From positions 1 through 13,553 of the forward strand of contig CAZCOH010000042.1 in the NCBI GenBank assembly GCA_964500645.1: 13,553 bases of DNA. Reading direction: 5' to 3'. Below are positions 7,952 to 13,553 of this stretch, piece after piece; the stretch's first letter is position 1; every line of letters begins with the position of its first letter. The notes beneath the pieces are model-generated. The model had not been told where the DNA came from. It did not search any database and was given only the letters and a program-made list of their open reading frames with translations. The position numbers were made by a program, and so were the translations under genes. Source of the DNA: CAYFIW01 sp964500645. GTDB lineage: Bacteria > Chloroflexota > Dehalococcoidia > Lucifugimonadales > UBA826.

Positions 7952-7980
7952 TTGACACACATCTAAGACGACAATATCAT
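7952..7980 (+). promoter_or_regulatory. Near-consensus sigma-70 promoter upstream of guaB3
   Basis: A perfect -35 hexamer TTGACA (7952-7957) and a -10 hexamer TATCAT (7975-7980, five of six consensus bases) are separated by exactly 17 bases. Transcription would begin near 7987 on the plus strand. It would cross about 300 bases, including an intrinsic terminator, before reaching guaB3. The site lies just upstream of the most likely queG start, so the two divergent units are close together here. Seen directly as a pattern; activity is inferred. Confidence 0.6.
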
Positions 7981-7986
7981 CACTTA

Positions 7987-8232
7987 ATCTTTTATTCGTT
8001 GATGGTAATCACACAAACTGCAGTAATAAAAGCATTGTACACGCGAGCAAGCCCCGATTTATCTGATAGAGGGAAATTTAATAATCCGAATTTTAGAAAT
8101 AATCCGTATGGTAAAACACCTAGAAGTGTTCTTAGTAAATAATCAGAATGACTAAGGCTATAACCTGTAACGCTGTCAAATTCATACGATTTTCCAAAAA
8201 AGGTCTGTGCTTAAAACGCACAGACCTTTTTT
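7987..8232 (+). ncRNA. Candidate small RNA or attenuated guaB3 leader
   Basis: This roughly 245-base stretch is bracketed by a strong promoter and a strong intrinsic terminator and contains no convincing gene. A 46-codon frame (8001-8142) exists, but its ATG has no ribosome binding site and I recognise nothing in the product. Small features seen are AACAC/GTGTT and CTTAGT/ACTAAG stem pairs (about 8114-8155) and a direct repeat of AATAATCCG (about 8081-8106). It does not match tmRNA, SRP RNA, RNase P RNA, a tRNA or a purine riboswitch as far as I can see. It could be a free small RNA, a leader with attenuation ahead of guaB3, or a short unrecognised peptide gene. Confidence 0.3.
8196..8232 (+). 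terminator. Strong intrinsic terminator, possibly bidirectional
   Basis: A perfect 9-bp stem GGTCTGTGC/GCACAGACC (8202-8210 and 8218-8226) with a seven-base loop is flanked by six A before and six T after. It can therefore work in both directions. On the plus strand it stands 56 bases before the guaB3 start, so it either ends an upstream small transcript or attenuates guaB3. On the minus strand nothing upstream needs ending, because guaB3 reads away from it. Confidence 0.88.
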
Positions 8233-8288
8233 CTTTGTATCCAAATATTTAAATCTAAAATTACTAGACTACTTAGGGGGACATCAAA

Positions 8289-9422
8289 ATGGCTAATCTC
8301 AGGGAATTGAGACGAACTTACGGATTCGATGAAGTAGCCATATCGCCGGGAACAATTACCGTGAATCCAGAAATGGTTGAAACCGATTTTTCAGTTGGAG
8401 AAGTTACAATATCAACCCCAATTCTCGGATCTGCAATGGATGCTGTTGCAACACCCAAATTCGCCGGGGAAATGCATAAACAAGGGGCACTAAGTGTCAT
8501 GAACCTAGAAGGAGTTCAAACCAGGTACGAAGATCCCCAGAAGGCAATCGATGAGATAGCCTCTACCCCTAAAGAAGAAGTCACTACCGTGATGCAAAGA
8601 ATTTACTCAACACCGATCAACGAGGATTTAATTGGTAAACGGGTGGAGGAGATAAAGAAAACAGGATCTCATTGCGCTGTCTCAATCACTCCAGCCATGA
8701 CAAAAAAGTTAGGGCCCATAGCAGTTGAAGCAGGCGCGGACATGCTGGTTGTGCAATCGACTGTTACTACAGCAAGACACTCGTCAAAAAGCGTGAAAGG
8801 TTTGCAATTTCCTGAATTGTTAGAAATGGTTAATGTACCGGTAATCGTGGGCAATTGTGTTGGGTACGAAGTGGCAATGGAGATAATGGAAACCGGAATC
8901 CATGGGATTCTGGTTGGTGTTGGGCCCGGGGCAGCTTGTACAACCCGCGAAGTTACTGGAGTAGGCATACCGCAAGTAACGGCCACAATGGACTGTTCAC
9001 AAGCTCGGGATGATTATTTCGAAAAAACGGGAAAATATATCCCCGTAATAACGGACGGAGGTATAAGAACTGGTGGAGAACTATGCAAGGCAATCGCCAG
9101 CGGTGCAGACGCCGTAATGATTGGCACACCACTCGCACAATCAACAGAAGCTCCCGCCAAGGGATTCAACTGGGGAATGGCAAGCCCCCACCCGGCTTTG
9201 CCAAGAGGAACCAGAGTAGAAGTTGGCACAAAAGGCTCCCTTGAACAATTATTTTTCGGCCCATCTTCTGTATCAGATGGTACACAAAACTTGGTGGGTG
9301 CCCTGAAGGCATGTATGGGTATGGTTGGTGCTATGAATATAAAAGAAATGCATCAAGCCGAAGTAGTAGTTGCTCCCTCAATCAAAACTGAAGGTAAACA
9401 TTATCAACTTGGCCTAGGATAA
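8289..9422 (+). CDS. guaB3: GuaB3 family IMP dehydrogenase-related protein
   Basis: This is a TIM-barrel enzyme of the IMP dehydrogenase/GMP reductase family. The catalytic loop GPGAACTTREVTG with Cys217 and the phosphate-binding DGGIR (256-260) are intact. There are no CBS domains: the protein is 377 aa, against about 490 for classical GuaB. The C-terminal blocks GMASPHPALPRGTRVEVG and GSLEQLFFGP, then DGTQNLVGALK, are the mark of the GuaB3 branch found in Actinobacteria and Cyanobacteria. Cyanobacterial GuaB3 has been reported to act as an IMP dehydrogenase; the actinobacterial one has no settled role. The ATG is preceded by AGGGGG at a spacing of eight bases. It stands alone on its strand and converges on prmC, with 27 bases between the stops and no visible terminator. 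Confidence 0.93.
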   Translation: MANLRELRRTYGFDEVAISPGTITVNPEMVETDFSVGEVTISTPILGSAMDAVATPKFAGEMHKQGALSVMNLEGVQTRYEDPQKAIDEIASTPKEEVTTVMQRIYSTPINEDLIGKRVEEIKKTGSHCAVSITPAMTKKLGPIAVEAGADMLVVQSTVTTARHSSKSVKGLQFPELLEMVNVPVIVGNCVGYEVAMEIMETGIHGILVGVGPGAACTTREVTGVGIPQVTATMDCSQARDDYFEKTGKYIPVITDGGIRTGGELCKAIASGADAVMIGTPLAQSTEAPAKGFNWGMASPHPALPRGTRVEVGTKGSLEQLFFGPSSVSDGTQNLVGALKACMGMVGAMNIKEMHQAEVVVAPSIKTEGKHYQLGLG

Positions 9423-9449
9423 CCCTAACAAGAACGAACATGTAATAAC

Positions 9450-10301
9450 CTAATCGCATCCAATTAATATTGCTCTTGGATTTCGTGATAGGTCTTCTAA
9501 CAACCTAGCTGTTCGTCCTGGAAAAATTTGTTCGGCTAAATTTAGTGCTGCAAGAGCTTGCTCCGAACCAACTTCAAATACTAATATTCCGTTTGAAGAC
9601 AACTTAATTGTTGATTCCCACAGCAACCTACTAATAACGCCGAGACCGTCTTCACCACCATCTAAAGCAACTCTAGGTTCTAACAATACTTCTTCTTGGA
9701 GAAAGGAGATATCTCCTGTGGGAATATATGGAGGATTTGACACGATTACATCCAAATCATCTTCATATATAGATTCCAAAAGATCACCCAGGTGAAGCGA
9801 AATCCGATCGGTTAACCCATGCATATCTATATTAGCTTTTGCGACTTTCAAAGCCTTCTCGCTAATATCAATAGCATCAATTATTGCCGTCGGCAGGTTG
9901 GTAGCAAGTGCTATAGCAATAGCACCACTTCCAGTACCAACATCCACTATCCTGGGATTATCTAATTGATTTTCATTAATAAAAGAAAGAATAGTTTCCA
10001 CTAGAAGTTCTGTCTCTTGGCGAGGGATCAAGACATCATGGTTAACAGACAATGAAATTGAATAAAATTCTCTTGTCCCGATGATATAACTTAAGGGTTC
10101 ACCCGACAGTCGTCTCTTTATGATTTTCTCCAGAGACTGTTCCTCATGAGTTGTAATAGTTCTCATCAAATCTCTGAAAAACACCGATCTATCAATACCG
10201 AGAACATGTCGGATAATAACTTCCGATTCCAAATCAGCGTCTAGTGTACCTTTTTCAGATAACCGATTCGCCAGTTCTCGATGAAAAGACCCTATTGTCA
10301 T
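9450..10301 (-). CDS. prmC: Peptide chain release factor N5-glutamine methyltransferase PrmC
   Basis: PrmC is an S-adenosylmethionine-dependent methyltransferase that methylates the glutamine of the GGQ motif in release factors. The N-terminal helical domain carries the substrate-side segment LIPRQETELL (91-100). The Rossmann domain shows VGTGSGAIAIALA (121-133), the acidic residue of the AIDIS strand (143-147) and the catalytic NPPY (189-192), followed by IPTGDI. The length of 283 aa is normal. Its start is nine bases after the prfA stop, the usual arrangement in which enzyme and substrate are made together. Confidence 0.96.
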   Translation of the reverse strand: MTIGSFHRELANRLSEKGTLDADLESEVIIRHVLGIDRSVFFRDLMRTITTHEEQSLEKIIKRRLSGEPLSYIIGTREFYSISLSVNHDVLIPRQETELLVETILSFINENQLDNPRIVDVGTGSGAIAIALATNLPTAIIDAIDISEKALKVAKANIDMHGLTDRISLHLGDLLESIYEDDLDVIVSNPPYIPTGDISFLQEEVLLEPRVALDGGEDGLGVISRLLWESTIKLSSNGILVFEVGSEQALAALNLAEQIFPGRTARLLEDLSRNPRAILIGCD

Positions 10302-10310
10302 AAATCAAGA

Positions 10311-11381
10311 TTACATCCCAGCATTTTCAAGTTTCCGTGCCTGTTCCACTTGAACCAAAGCTTCCATAAATTCTATAAGATCGCCGTCTAATATTTGTTC
10401 CAAGTTATAACTTGTTAACCCTATCCTGTGATCCGTCACTCTTCCTTGAGGAAAATTGTAGGTTCTAACCCTCTCCGATCGATCTCCTGATCCTACCTGA
10501 GATCTTCGAGCATCCGTAATTTCCTGTTGTTGCTTTTCTATTTCAGCTGCAAGCAATCTTGACCTCAATACAGATAGTGCTTTCTCTTTATTCTTTAGCT
10601 GCGATCTTTCGTCTTGGCAGGTAGTGACCAACCCAGTGGGGATATGAGTTATTCTTACTGCGGTTGCGACCTTTTGAACATTCTGTCCACCATGCCCACT
10701 AGCATGATAAATATCTATCTGAAGATCTTCTTGAGTGATTTCTACGTCTACTTCTTCCGCCTCTGGCAAGACAGCGACGGTAGCAGCTGAAGTATGGATC
10801 CTCCCACTGGACTCAGTAGTGGGCACCCTCTGAACTCTATGTACACCACTTTCATGCTTAAGCTGACTGTAAGCCATATTTCCATTCACTTGAAAGGTAA
10901 TCTCTTTGATCCCACCAATCCCCGTGGAATTGGAATCAATAACCTCTAATTTCCAATTAAGTCTTTGAGCAAGACGTGAATACATTCGATAAAGGTTTGA
11001 AGCGAAAAGTCCAGCTTCATCTCCTCCAGTGCCAGCACGTATTTCGATGATCACATTTTTATCATCGTTAGGGTCTTTAGGCACCAAAGCTAACTTCAAA
11101 TCGGACTCTACCAAAATCAGATCCTTTTCCAGAGAAACTTGTTCGTCTTTGGCCATAGAAACCAATTCTTCTTCAGTCTCTCCTCTGATAATGTCCTTGA
11201 CCTGACTCAGATCCTCTGAAAGCTTCCGATATTGACGAGCTAACTCAACCACCTCTCTCATAGTGGCCTGTTCACGAGCATATTTTTCTACCTGAGTGTA
11301 GTCAGCAACCACCTCAGGATCTGATAAAAGGTTATTTAGCTCGTCATACCTGTCCACAACTGAGGCAAGTCTATCTAACAT
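10311..11381 (-). CDS. prfA: Peptide chain release factor 1
   Basis: RF1 reads UAA and UAG stop codons in the ribosomal A site and triggers peptide release. The GGQ motif is at 231-233 (GHGGQNVQK), with Gln233 as the PrmC target. The codon-recognition tripeptide, PAT or PVT in most RF1 proteins, is PTT (187-189) within VQRVPTTES. RIHTSAATVAVLPE follows, as in RF1 and not the SPF type of RF2. There is no sign of the RF2 programmed frameshift. The length of 356 aa is standard. GAGAG lies about seven bases before the ATG. The divergent 240-base gap upstream carries a short direct repeat and no clear minus-strand promoter. Confidence 0.97.
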   Translation of the reverse strand: MLDRLASVVDRYDELNNLLSDPEVVADYTQVEKYAREQATMREVVELARQYRKLSEDLSQVKDIIRGETEEELVSMAKDEQVSLEKDLILVESDLKLALVPKDPNDDKNVIIEIRAGTGGDEAGLFASNLYRMYSRLAQRLNWKLEVIDSNSTGIGGIKEITFQVNGNMAYSQLKHESGVHRVQRVPTTESSGRIHTSAATVAVLPEAEEVDVEITQEDLQIDIYHASGHGGQNVQKVATAVRITHIPTGLVTTCQDERSQLKNKEKALSVLRSRLLAAEIEKQQQEITDARRSQVGSGDRSERVRTYNFPQGRVTDHRIGLTSYNLEQILDGDLIEFMEALVQVEQARKLENAGM

Positions 11382-11426
11382 CTTTGTTCTCTCTCAAATA
11401 GCCGGCGATAATTTCTATACCTGTCA

Positions 11427-11446
11427 ATACACGGGGCGATACACGG
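11427..11446. repeat. Tandem direct repeat in prfA leader
   Basis: ATACACGG occurs twice (11427-11434 and 11439-11446), separated by GGCG, giving a 12-base period 46 bases upstream of the prfA start. The spacing is near one helical turn and would suit a regulator bound on one face of the DNA, but no known operator is recognised. Confidence 0.35.
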
Positions 11447-11533
11447 TAGACATTAAATCATACTCCAAATTTCTGTTAATACGGATTAGGACCAGAATAT
11501 TTCATGAAGAACAATTCAAAAATTGTAAGTTTA

Positions 11534-11562
11534 TTGACGAAAAACCTTATTTTACAAATAAT
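11534..11562 (+). promoter_or_regulatory. Candidate sigma-70 promoter of the GNAT gene
   Basis: TTGACG (11534-11539, five of six -35 bases) and AATAAT (11557-11562, five of six -10 bases) are 17 bases apart in a very AT-rich stretch. Transcription would start near 11569 and give a leader of about 53 bases before the acetyltransferase ATG at 11622. Confidence 0.45.
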
Positions 11563-11587
11563 TAAATTAGTTACTTTTGAGAACTGC

Positions 11588-11612
11588 AGTCAAGACACAT
11601 TTCTAGTCAAGA
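11588..11612. repeat. AGTCAAGA direct repeat in GNAT leader
   Basis: AGTCAAGA appears at 11588-11595 and 11605-11612, a period of 17 bases. The second copy overlaps the GAGG ribosome binding site of the acetyltransferase gene. It may be chance in AT-rich DNA, or a binding site acting on the mRNA or DNA. Confidence 0.3.
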
Positions 11613-11621
11613 GGTCCGAAT

Positions 11622-12179
11622 ATGACAAGTAAAAAAGTCTTTTTACAACACGTTACCAGGGAAGATGTAGAGAGGATCAATCAATGGCTATCAGACGACA
11701 CAGTTACCCAAAGCTGGTTCGGTCGGTATTCATATGGTGACCCAGCCCATCTTGGTTATCATCCTGAGAATGTATTAAGTGTCTCAGATGCTGAATGGGA
11801 CAAGGTATTTGAAAATCCCGAGCATAGAATTTTTTCGATCTACACAGATATAGGGGAACATATCGGAGAGGCTCACCTCACAGTTGAAGAGTCTCTAGGA
11901 GACGGTCAAATCTCCATCCTGATAGGAGATAGAGAAAAGTGGAATCAAGGCTATGGGACCGCTAGCTTAACATCCACCCTGGAACTAAGCTTCAACACCT
12001 ATAATCTGTTTCGCGTTTGGGCTGACATTCCAGAATACAACCAAGCTGCCAAAAATTTATTTGAACATCTCGGATTTACACATGAAGGTACTCTTCGACA
12101 AAGCAGGCCACACGAAGGATCAAGACACAACTCAATAATTATGGGTATGCTAGCCACAGAATATAATCCTTCAGCGTAG
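11622..12179 (+). CDS. GNAT family N-acetyltransferase (RimJ/RimL-like)
   Basis: This soluble acetyl-CoA-dependent acetyltransferase has 185 aa. Acetyl-CoA binding motif A is seen as ISILIGDREKWNQGYGT (97-113), with the pyrophosphate loop QGYGTA. Motif B follows as YNQAAKNLFEHLGF (139-152), typical of RimJ/RimL and spermidine or antibiotic acetyltransferase branches. The N-terminal third, with many Trp and Tyr residues, is less conserved, so the acceptor substrate cannot be named. GAGG lies seven bases before the ATG. The next gene on the same strand begins 113 bases later. Confidence 0.88.
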   Translation: MTSKKVFLQHVTREDVERINQWLSDDTVTQSWFGRYSYGDPAHLGYHPENVLSVSDAEWDKVFENPEHRIFSIYTDIGEHIGEAHLTVEESLGDGQISILIGDREKWNQGYGTASLTSTLELSFNTYNLFRVWADIPEYNQAAKNLFEHLGFTHEGTLRQSRPHEGSRHNSIIMGMLATEYNPSA

Positions 12180-12254
12180 CTTAATATTTCAAAAGGCTAT
12201 CAAGTGCTTTAAGAGAACACATTAAAATATTAATTAGCATTTGATAAGAATCAG

Positions 12255-12268
12255 GATTAGAACTAATC
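12255..12268. repeat. Short perfect inverted repeat upstream of the 88-aa gene
   Basis: GATTAG-AA-CTAATC is a perfect 6-bp inverted repeat with a 2-base centre, 24 bases before the next ATG. It is too tight to make a good RNA hairpin but has the shape of a dimer operator. No known regulator is recognised. The same gap also holds TTAATATTT/AAATATTAA about 36 bases apart, which is probably AT-rich chance. Confidence 0.3.
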
Positions 12269-12292
12269 AAGTTCCATTAAGGATTGGTGATT

Positions 12293-12559
12293 ATGGAAAT
12301 ATACTGGGAAAAAACCAGGAGAGGGCAAAAATTAATTTTGAGCTGGGAGGAACGGGAGGAGATGATAGGAGGTATAAGAGAAACAAAGACGGGTTTTGAC
12401 GCATTCGCCAAGACTTTTACTATGACTCCAGAGAGAGCTACAAAAGGTTTAGATTCTGTAGATGAAGCAAGGGAATTCGTGGAATATTTTAGACCTTGGG
12501 AATTGTTTGTAGGACCAGTAGAGGTAGGTGTGGAACCAGATGTACGTGATCCTAATTAA
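12293..12559 (+). CDS. Unrecognised small conserved-looking protein
   Basis: I do not recognise this 88-aa protein. It is soluble, with no signal or membrane segment, and rich in Glu, Arg and aromatic residues. It opens with MEIYWEKTRRGQKLI, has an amphipathic stretch (about 17-45) and ends with a hydrophobic block (FRPWELFVGPVEVGVEP). That the gene is real is supported by AAGGA nine bases before the ATG, uninterrupted reading to a TAA, and its place between two plus-strand genes (51 bases before the thioesterase). A TTG at 12284 would add three residues but would sit on the ribosome site. Function unknown; cotranscription with the thioesterase is likely. Confidence 0.7.
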   Translation: MEIYWEKTRRGQKLILSWEEREEMIGGIRETKTGFDAFAKTFTMTPERATKGLDSVDEAREFVEYFRPWELFVGPVEVGVEPDVRDPN

Positions 12560-12610
12560 CACATATATTATGTGACGGACTAAAGAGAACGACGCAATTA
12601 GAGGTTAAAT

Positions 12611-12985
12611 TTGGATACTAGCAAATTTGAAATCGGTCAATCAGTCAGCAAAAAAATTGAGATCACTCAAGAAATGTCGACAAATAGAACTGGATCTCCT
12701 GGAGATGATGTTTTATCGACACCCGCAATGCTCGGATTAATGGAAGCAGTGTGTATATCCCACTCAGATCCGAAATTAGAAGATGGTTCGGCTACAGTAG
12801 GATATGCCGTAGATGGATTGAGGCATATAGCGAGATCCGATGTGGGGGAATCTGTGGATGTTACCGCAACTTTAATTGAATTGGATAGTGAAAGAGGGAG
12901 ACTTACATACGAAATATCAGTGACCCAGGAGGGAAGGTCAATCGGTAAAGCTGTCCACAAAAGAGCAGTCATTTCTACTGGTTAG
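12611..12985 (+). CDS. FlK-like hotdog-fold acyl-CoA thioesterase
   Basis: This single hotdog domain of 124 aa resembles the fluoroacetyl-CoA thioesterase FlK family. The catalytic Thr, Glu and His can be placed as Thr37 and Glu45 in VLSTPAMLGLMEAVCI and His72 in DGLRHIARS. The Thr-Glu spacing of eight is the same as in FlK (T42, E50, H76). Arg118 in VHKRAVI is near the C-terminus, where FlK also has a functional Arg. The substrate is probably a small acyl-CoA; nothing here shows fluoroacetate specificity. The start is TTG, with AGAGG six bases upstream; no ATG offers a better start. The gene is the last of the plus-strand run and converges on the DUF1330 gene. Confidence 0.8.
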   Translation: MDTSKFEIGQSVSKKIEITQEMSTNRTGSPGDDVLSTPAMLGLMEAVCISHSDPKLEDGSATVGYAVDGLRHIARSDVGESVDVTATLIELDSERGRLTYEISVTQEGRSIGKAVHKRAVISTG

Positions 12986-13049
12986 TATTCGGCAGGCCAT
13001 AAACAAAGTGTTCACCTAGATATACGGCTGGAAAGCGTAACAGTTTAGG

Positions 13050-13340
13050 TTAATAAATCCCTTCCACAAACAGTAAATTTGTGTCAGCCGAAAGGTGCCT
13101 TATATTCATAGCGTCAGAGTATTCCTCAGAGTCATACCATTCTTTCAACTGCTTCATGGATTTAAATTCGATCACAACCAACCTTTCTGGGTTCCAATTC
13201 CCTTCTGTCACCACATGTTCACCACCACGGACAAGGTATTTTCCTCCATATTTTTCAACAGACTCCGGTACCAGACTTCCATAATCTTTAAATCTCTCAG
13301 GATCAAAGATTTTTACATCAGCAATCAAATAAGCCGCCAT
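13050..13340 (-). CDS. DUF1330 family protein
   Basis: This 96-aa protein has the dimeric alpha/beta barrel pattern of DUF1330: MAAYLIADVKIFDPERF at the N-terminus, then YGSLVPESVEKYGGKYLVRGG, ERLVVIEFKSM and WYDSEEYSDAMNIR. The family is small, cytoplasmic and of unknown biochemical role; its members often resemble monooxygenase or EthD-like folds. AGGAG lies eight bases before the ATG. It is preceded on the same strand, 43 bases away, by the end of a dienelactone-hydrolase-like gene, so the two are probably cotranscribed. Confidence 0.9.
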   Translation of the reverse strand: MAAYLIADVKIFDPERFKDYGSLVPESVEKYGGKYLVRGGEHVVTEGNWNPERLVVIEFKSMKQLKEWYDSEEYSDAMNIRHLSADTNLLFVEGIY

Positions 13341-13383
13341 GCAAATTTCTCCTATTTACTAATTACAAGTACTACAACTGAAT

Positions 13384-13553
13384 TCACAAATATTTTTCGA
13401 ACCAATTTAGTGCTAAATCCCAAGCGTCCGTACTTGCATCGACATCATGTCCCCCGGTATTCGTATCATTAAAAAATCCATGAGACGTACCAGTGTAGGT
13501 TTTAAAATGAAAGTCGTGCTTTCTGCTTGCTAATTCTCTCGCAAAACCTGGCA
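13384..13553 (-). CDS. Dienelactone hydrolase-like protein, C-terminal fragment (cut by window edge)
   Basis: Only the last 55 codons are inside the window. The frame reads PGFARELASRKHDFHFKTY, then TGTSHGFFNDTNTGG and DAWDLALNWFEKYL before a TGA at 13384-13386. The SHGFFND segment carries the catalytic His of the alpha/beta-hydrolase dienelactone hydrolase family, followed by the usual DAxDAW helix. The catalytic Cys and Asp would lie outside the window, so the substrate class cannot be judged. The fragment is intact to the edge, with no frameshift. Confidence 0.82.
   Translation of the reverse strand, partial: PGFARELASRKHDFHFKTYTGTSHGFFNDTNTGGHDVDASTDAWDLALNWFEKYL

Noticed and set aside
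7894..7962. Longer queG N-terminus (ATG at 7962)
   Set aside because: The extra 23 residues do not resemble QueG, have no ribosome site and would overlap the plus-strand promoter; not fully excluded.
8078..8160. Resemblance to a purine riboswitch (TATGG and GACTA words) ahead of guaB3
   Set aside because: The essential TCTACC junction and the kissing-loop hairpins are absent; only short words match.
8669..8986. 105-codon minus-strand frame inside guaB3
   Set aside because: It is a shadow of a well-supported gene; its Thr/Ser/Pro-rich translation has no recognisable domain.
12667..12972. 101-codon minus-strand frame opposite the thioesterase
   Set aside because: The plus-strand frame has the catalytic pattern and a ribosome site; this one has neither.
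13095..13472. 125-codon plus-strand frame
   Set aside because: It runs antisense through DUF1330 and the dienelactone-hydrolase fragment, both of which have clear family patterns on the minus strand.

Overview
This is a 13.5 kb stretch of a bacterial chromosome. It is AT-rich (roughly 40% GC by eye), densely packed and made of housekeeping and metabolic genes. I see no insertion sequence, phage gene, CRISPR array, tRNA or rRNA. GTG or TTG starts with good ribosome binding sites are frequent (thiD, thiY, the Nmad3-like gene, the thioesterase). A GuaB3-type IMP dehydrogenase relative, a monocarboxylate-type MFS protein and a FlK-like thioesterase would fit a free-living, possibly marine Chloroflexota (SAR202-like) or a neighbouring lineage. 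That placement is a low-confidence inference from gene content only.

Region 1 (1-4500, minus strand) is a thiamin-pyrimidine salvage operon. An extended -10 element precedes a TPP riboswitch, then an intrinsic terminator whose U-tract runs directly into the first start codon, then thiZ-thiX-thiY (ABC importer), a TenA-type hydrolase and thiD. The importer should take up a degraded thiamin pyrimidine. The TenA protein, which has no cysteine at all and so belongs to the TenA_E type, should convert it to HMP. ThiD phosphorylates HMP to HMP-PP. TPP shuts the operon off.

Region 2 (4592-7893, minus strand) holds queG (epoxyqueuosine reductase with C-terminal HEAT repeats). Ten bases downstream comes a gene resembling the Nmad3 'nucleotide modification associated' family, followed by an MFS transporter. 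The transporter's conserved first helix extends upstream of any ATG, GTG or TTG in its frame.

Region 3 (7950-9422, plus strand) starts with a near-consensus sigma-70 promoter. A strong bidirectional intrinsic terminator follows about 250 bases later, then guaB3. The stretch between promoter and terminator is either a small RNA or an attenuated guaB3 leader.

Region 4 (9450-11381, minus strand) is prfA-prmC: release factor 1 and the methyltransferase that modifies its GGQ glutamine.

Region 5 (11534-13553) has a plus-strand run: a GNAT acetyltransferase, an unrecognised 88-residue protein and a FlK-like hotdog thioesterase. It converges on a minus-strand DUF1330 gene and the 3' end of a dienelactone-hydrolase-like gene cut by the window edge.

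The points most worth a second look are the Cys-less TenA in a TPP-controlled thiXYZ operon with no deformylase gene, the Nmad3-like/queG pairing, the riboswitch platform that appears to control transcription and translation together, and the promoter-terminator unit before guaB3.
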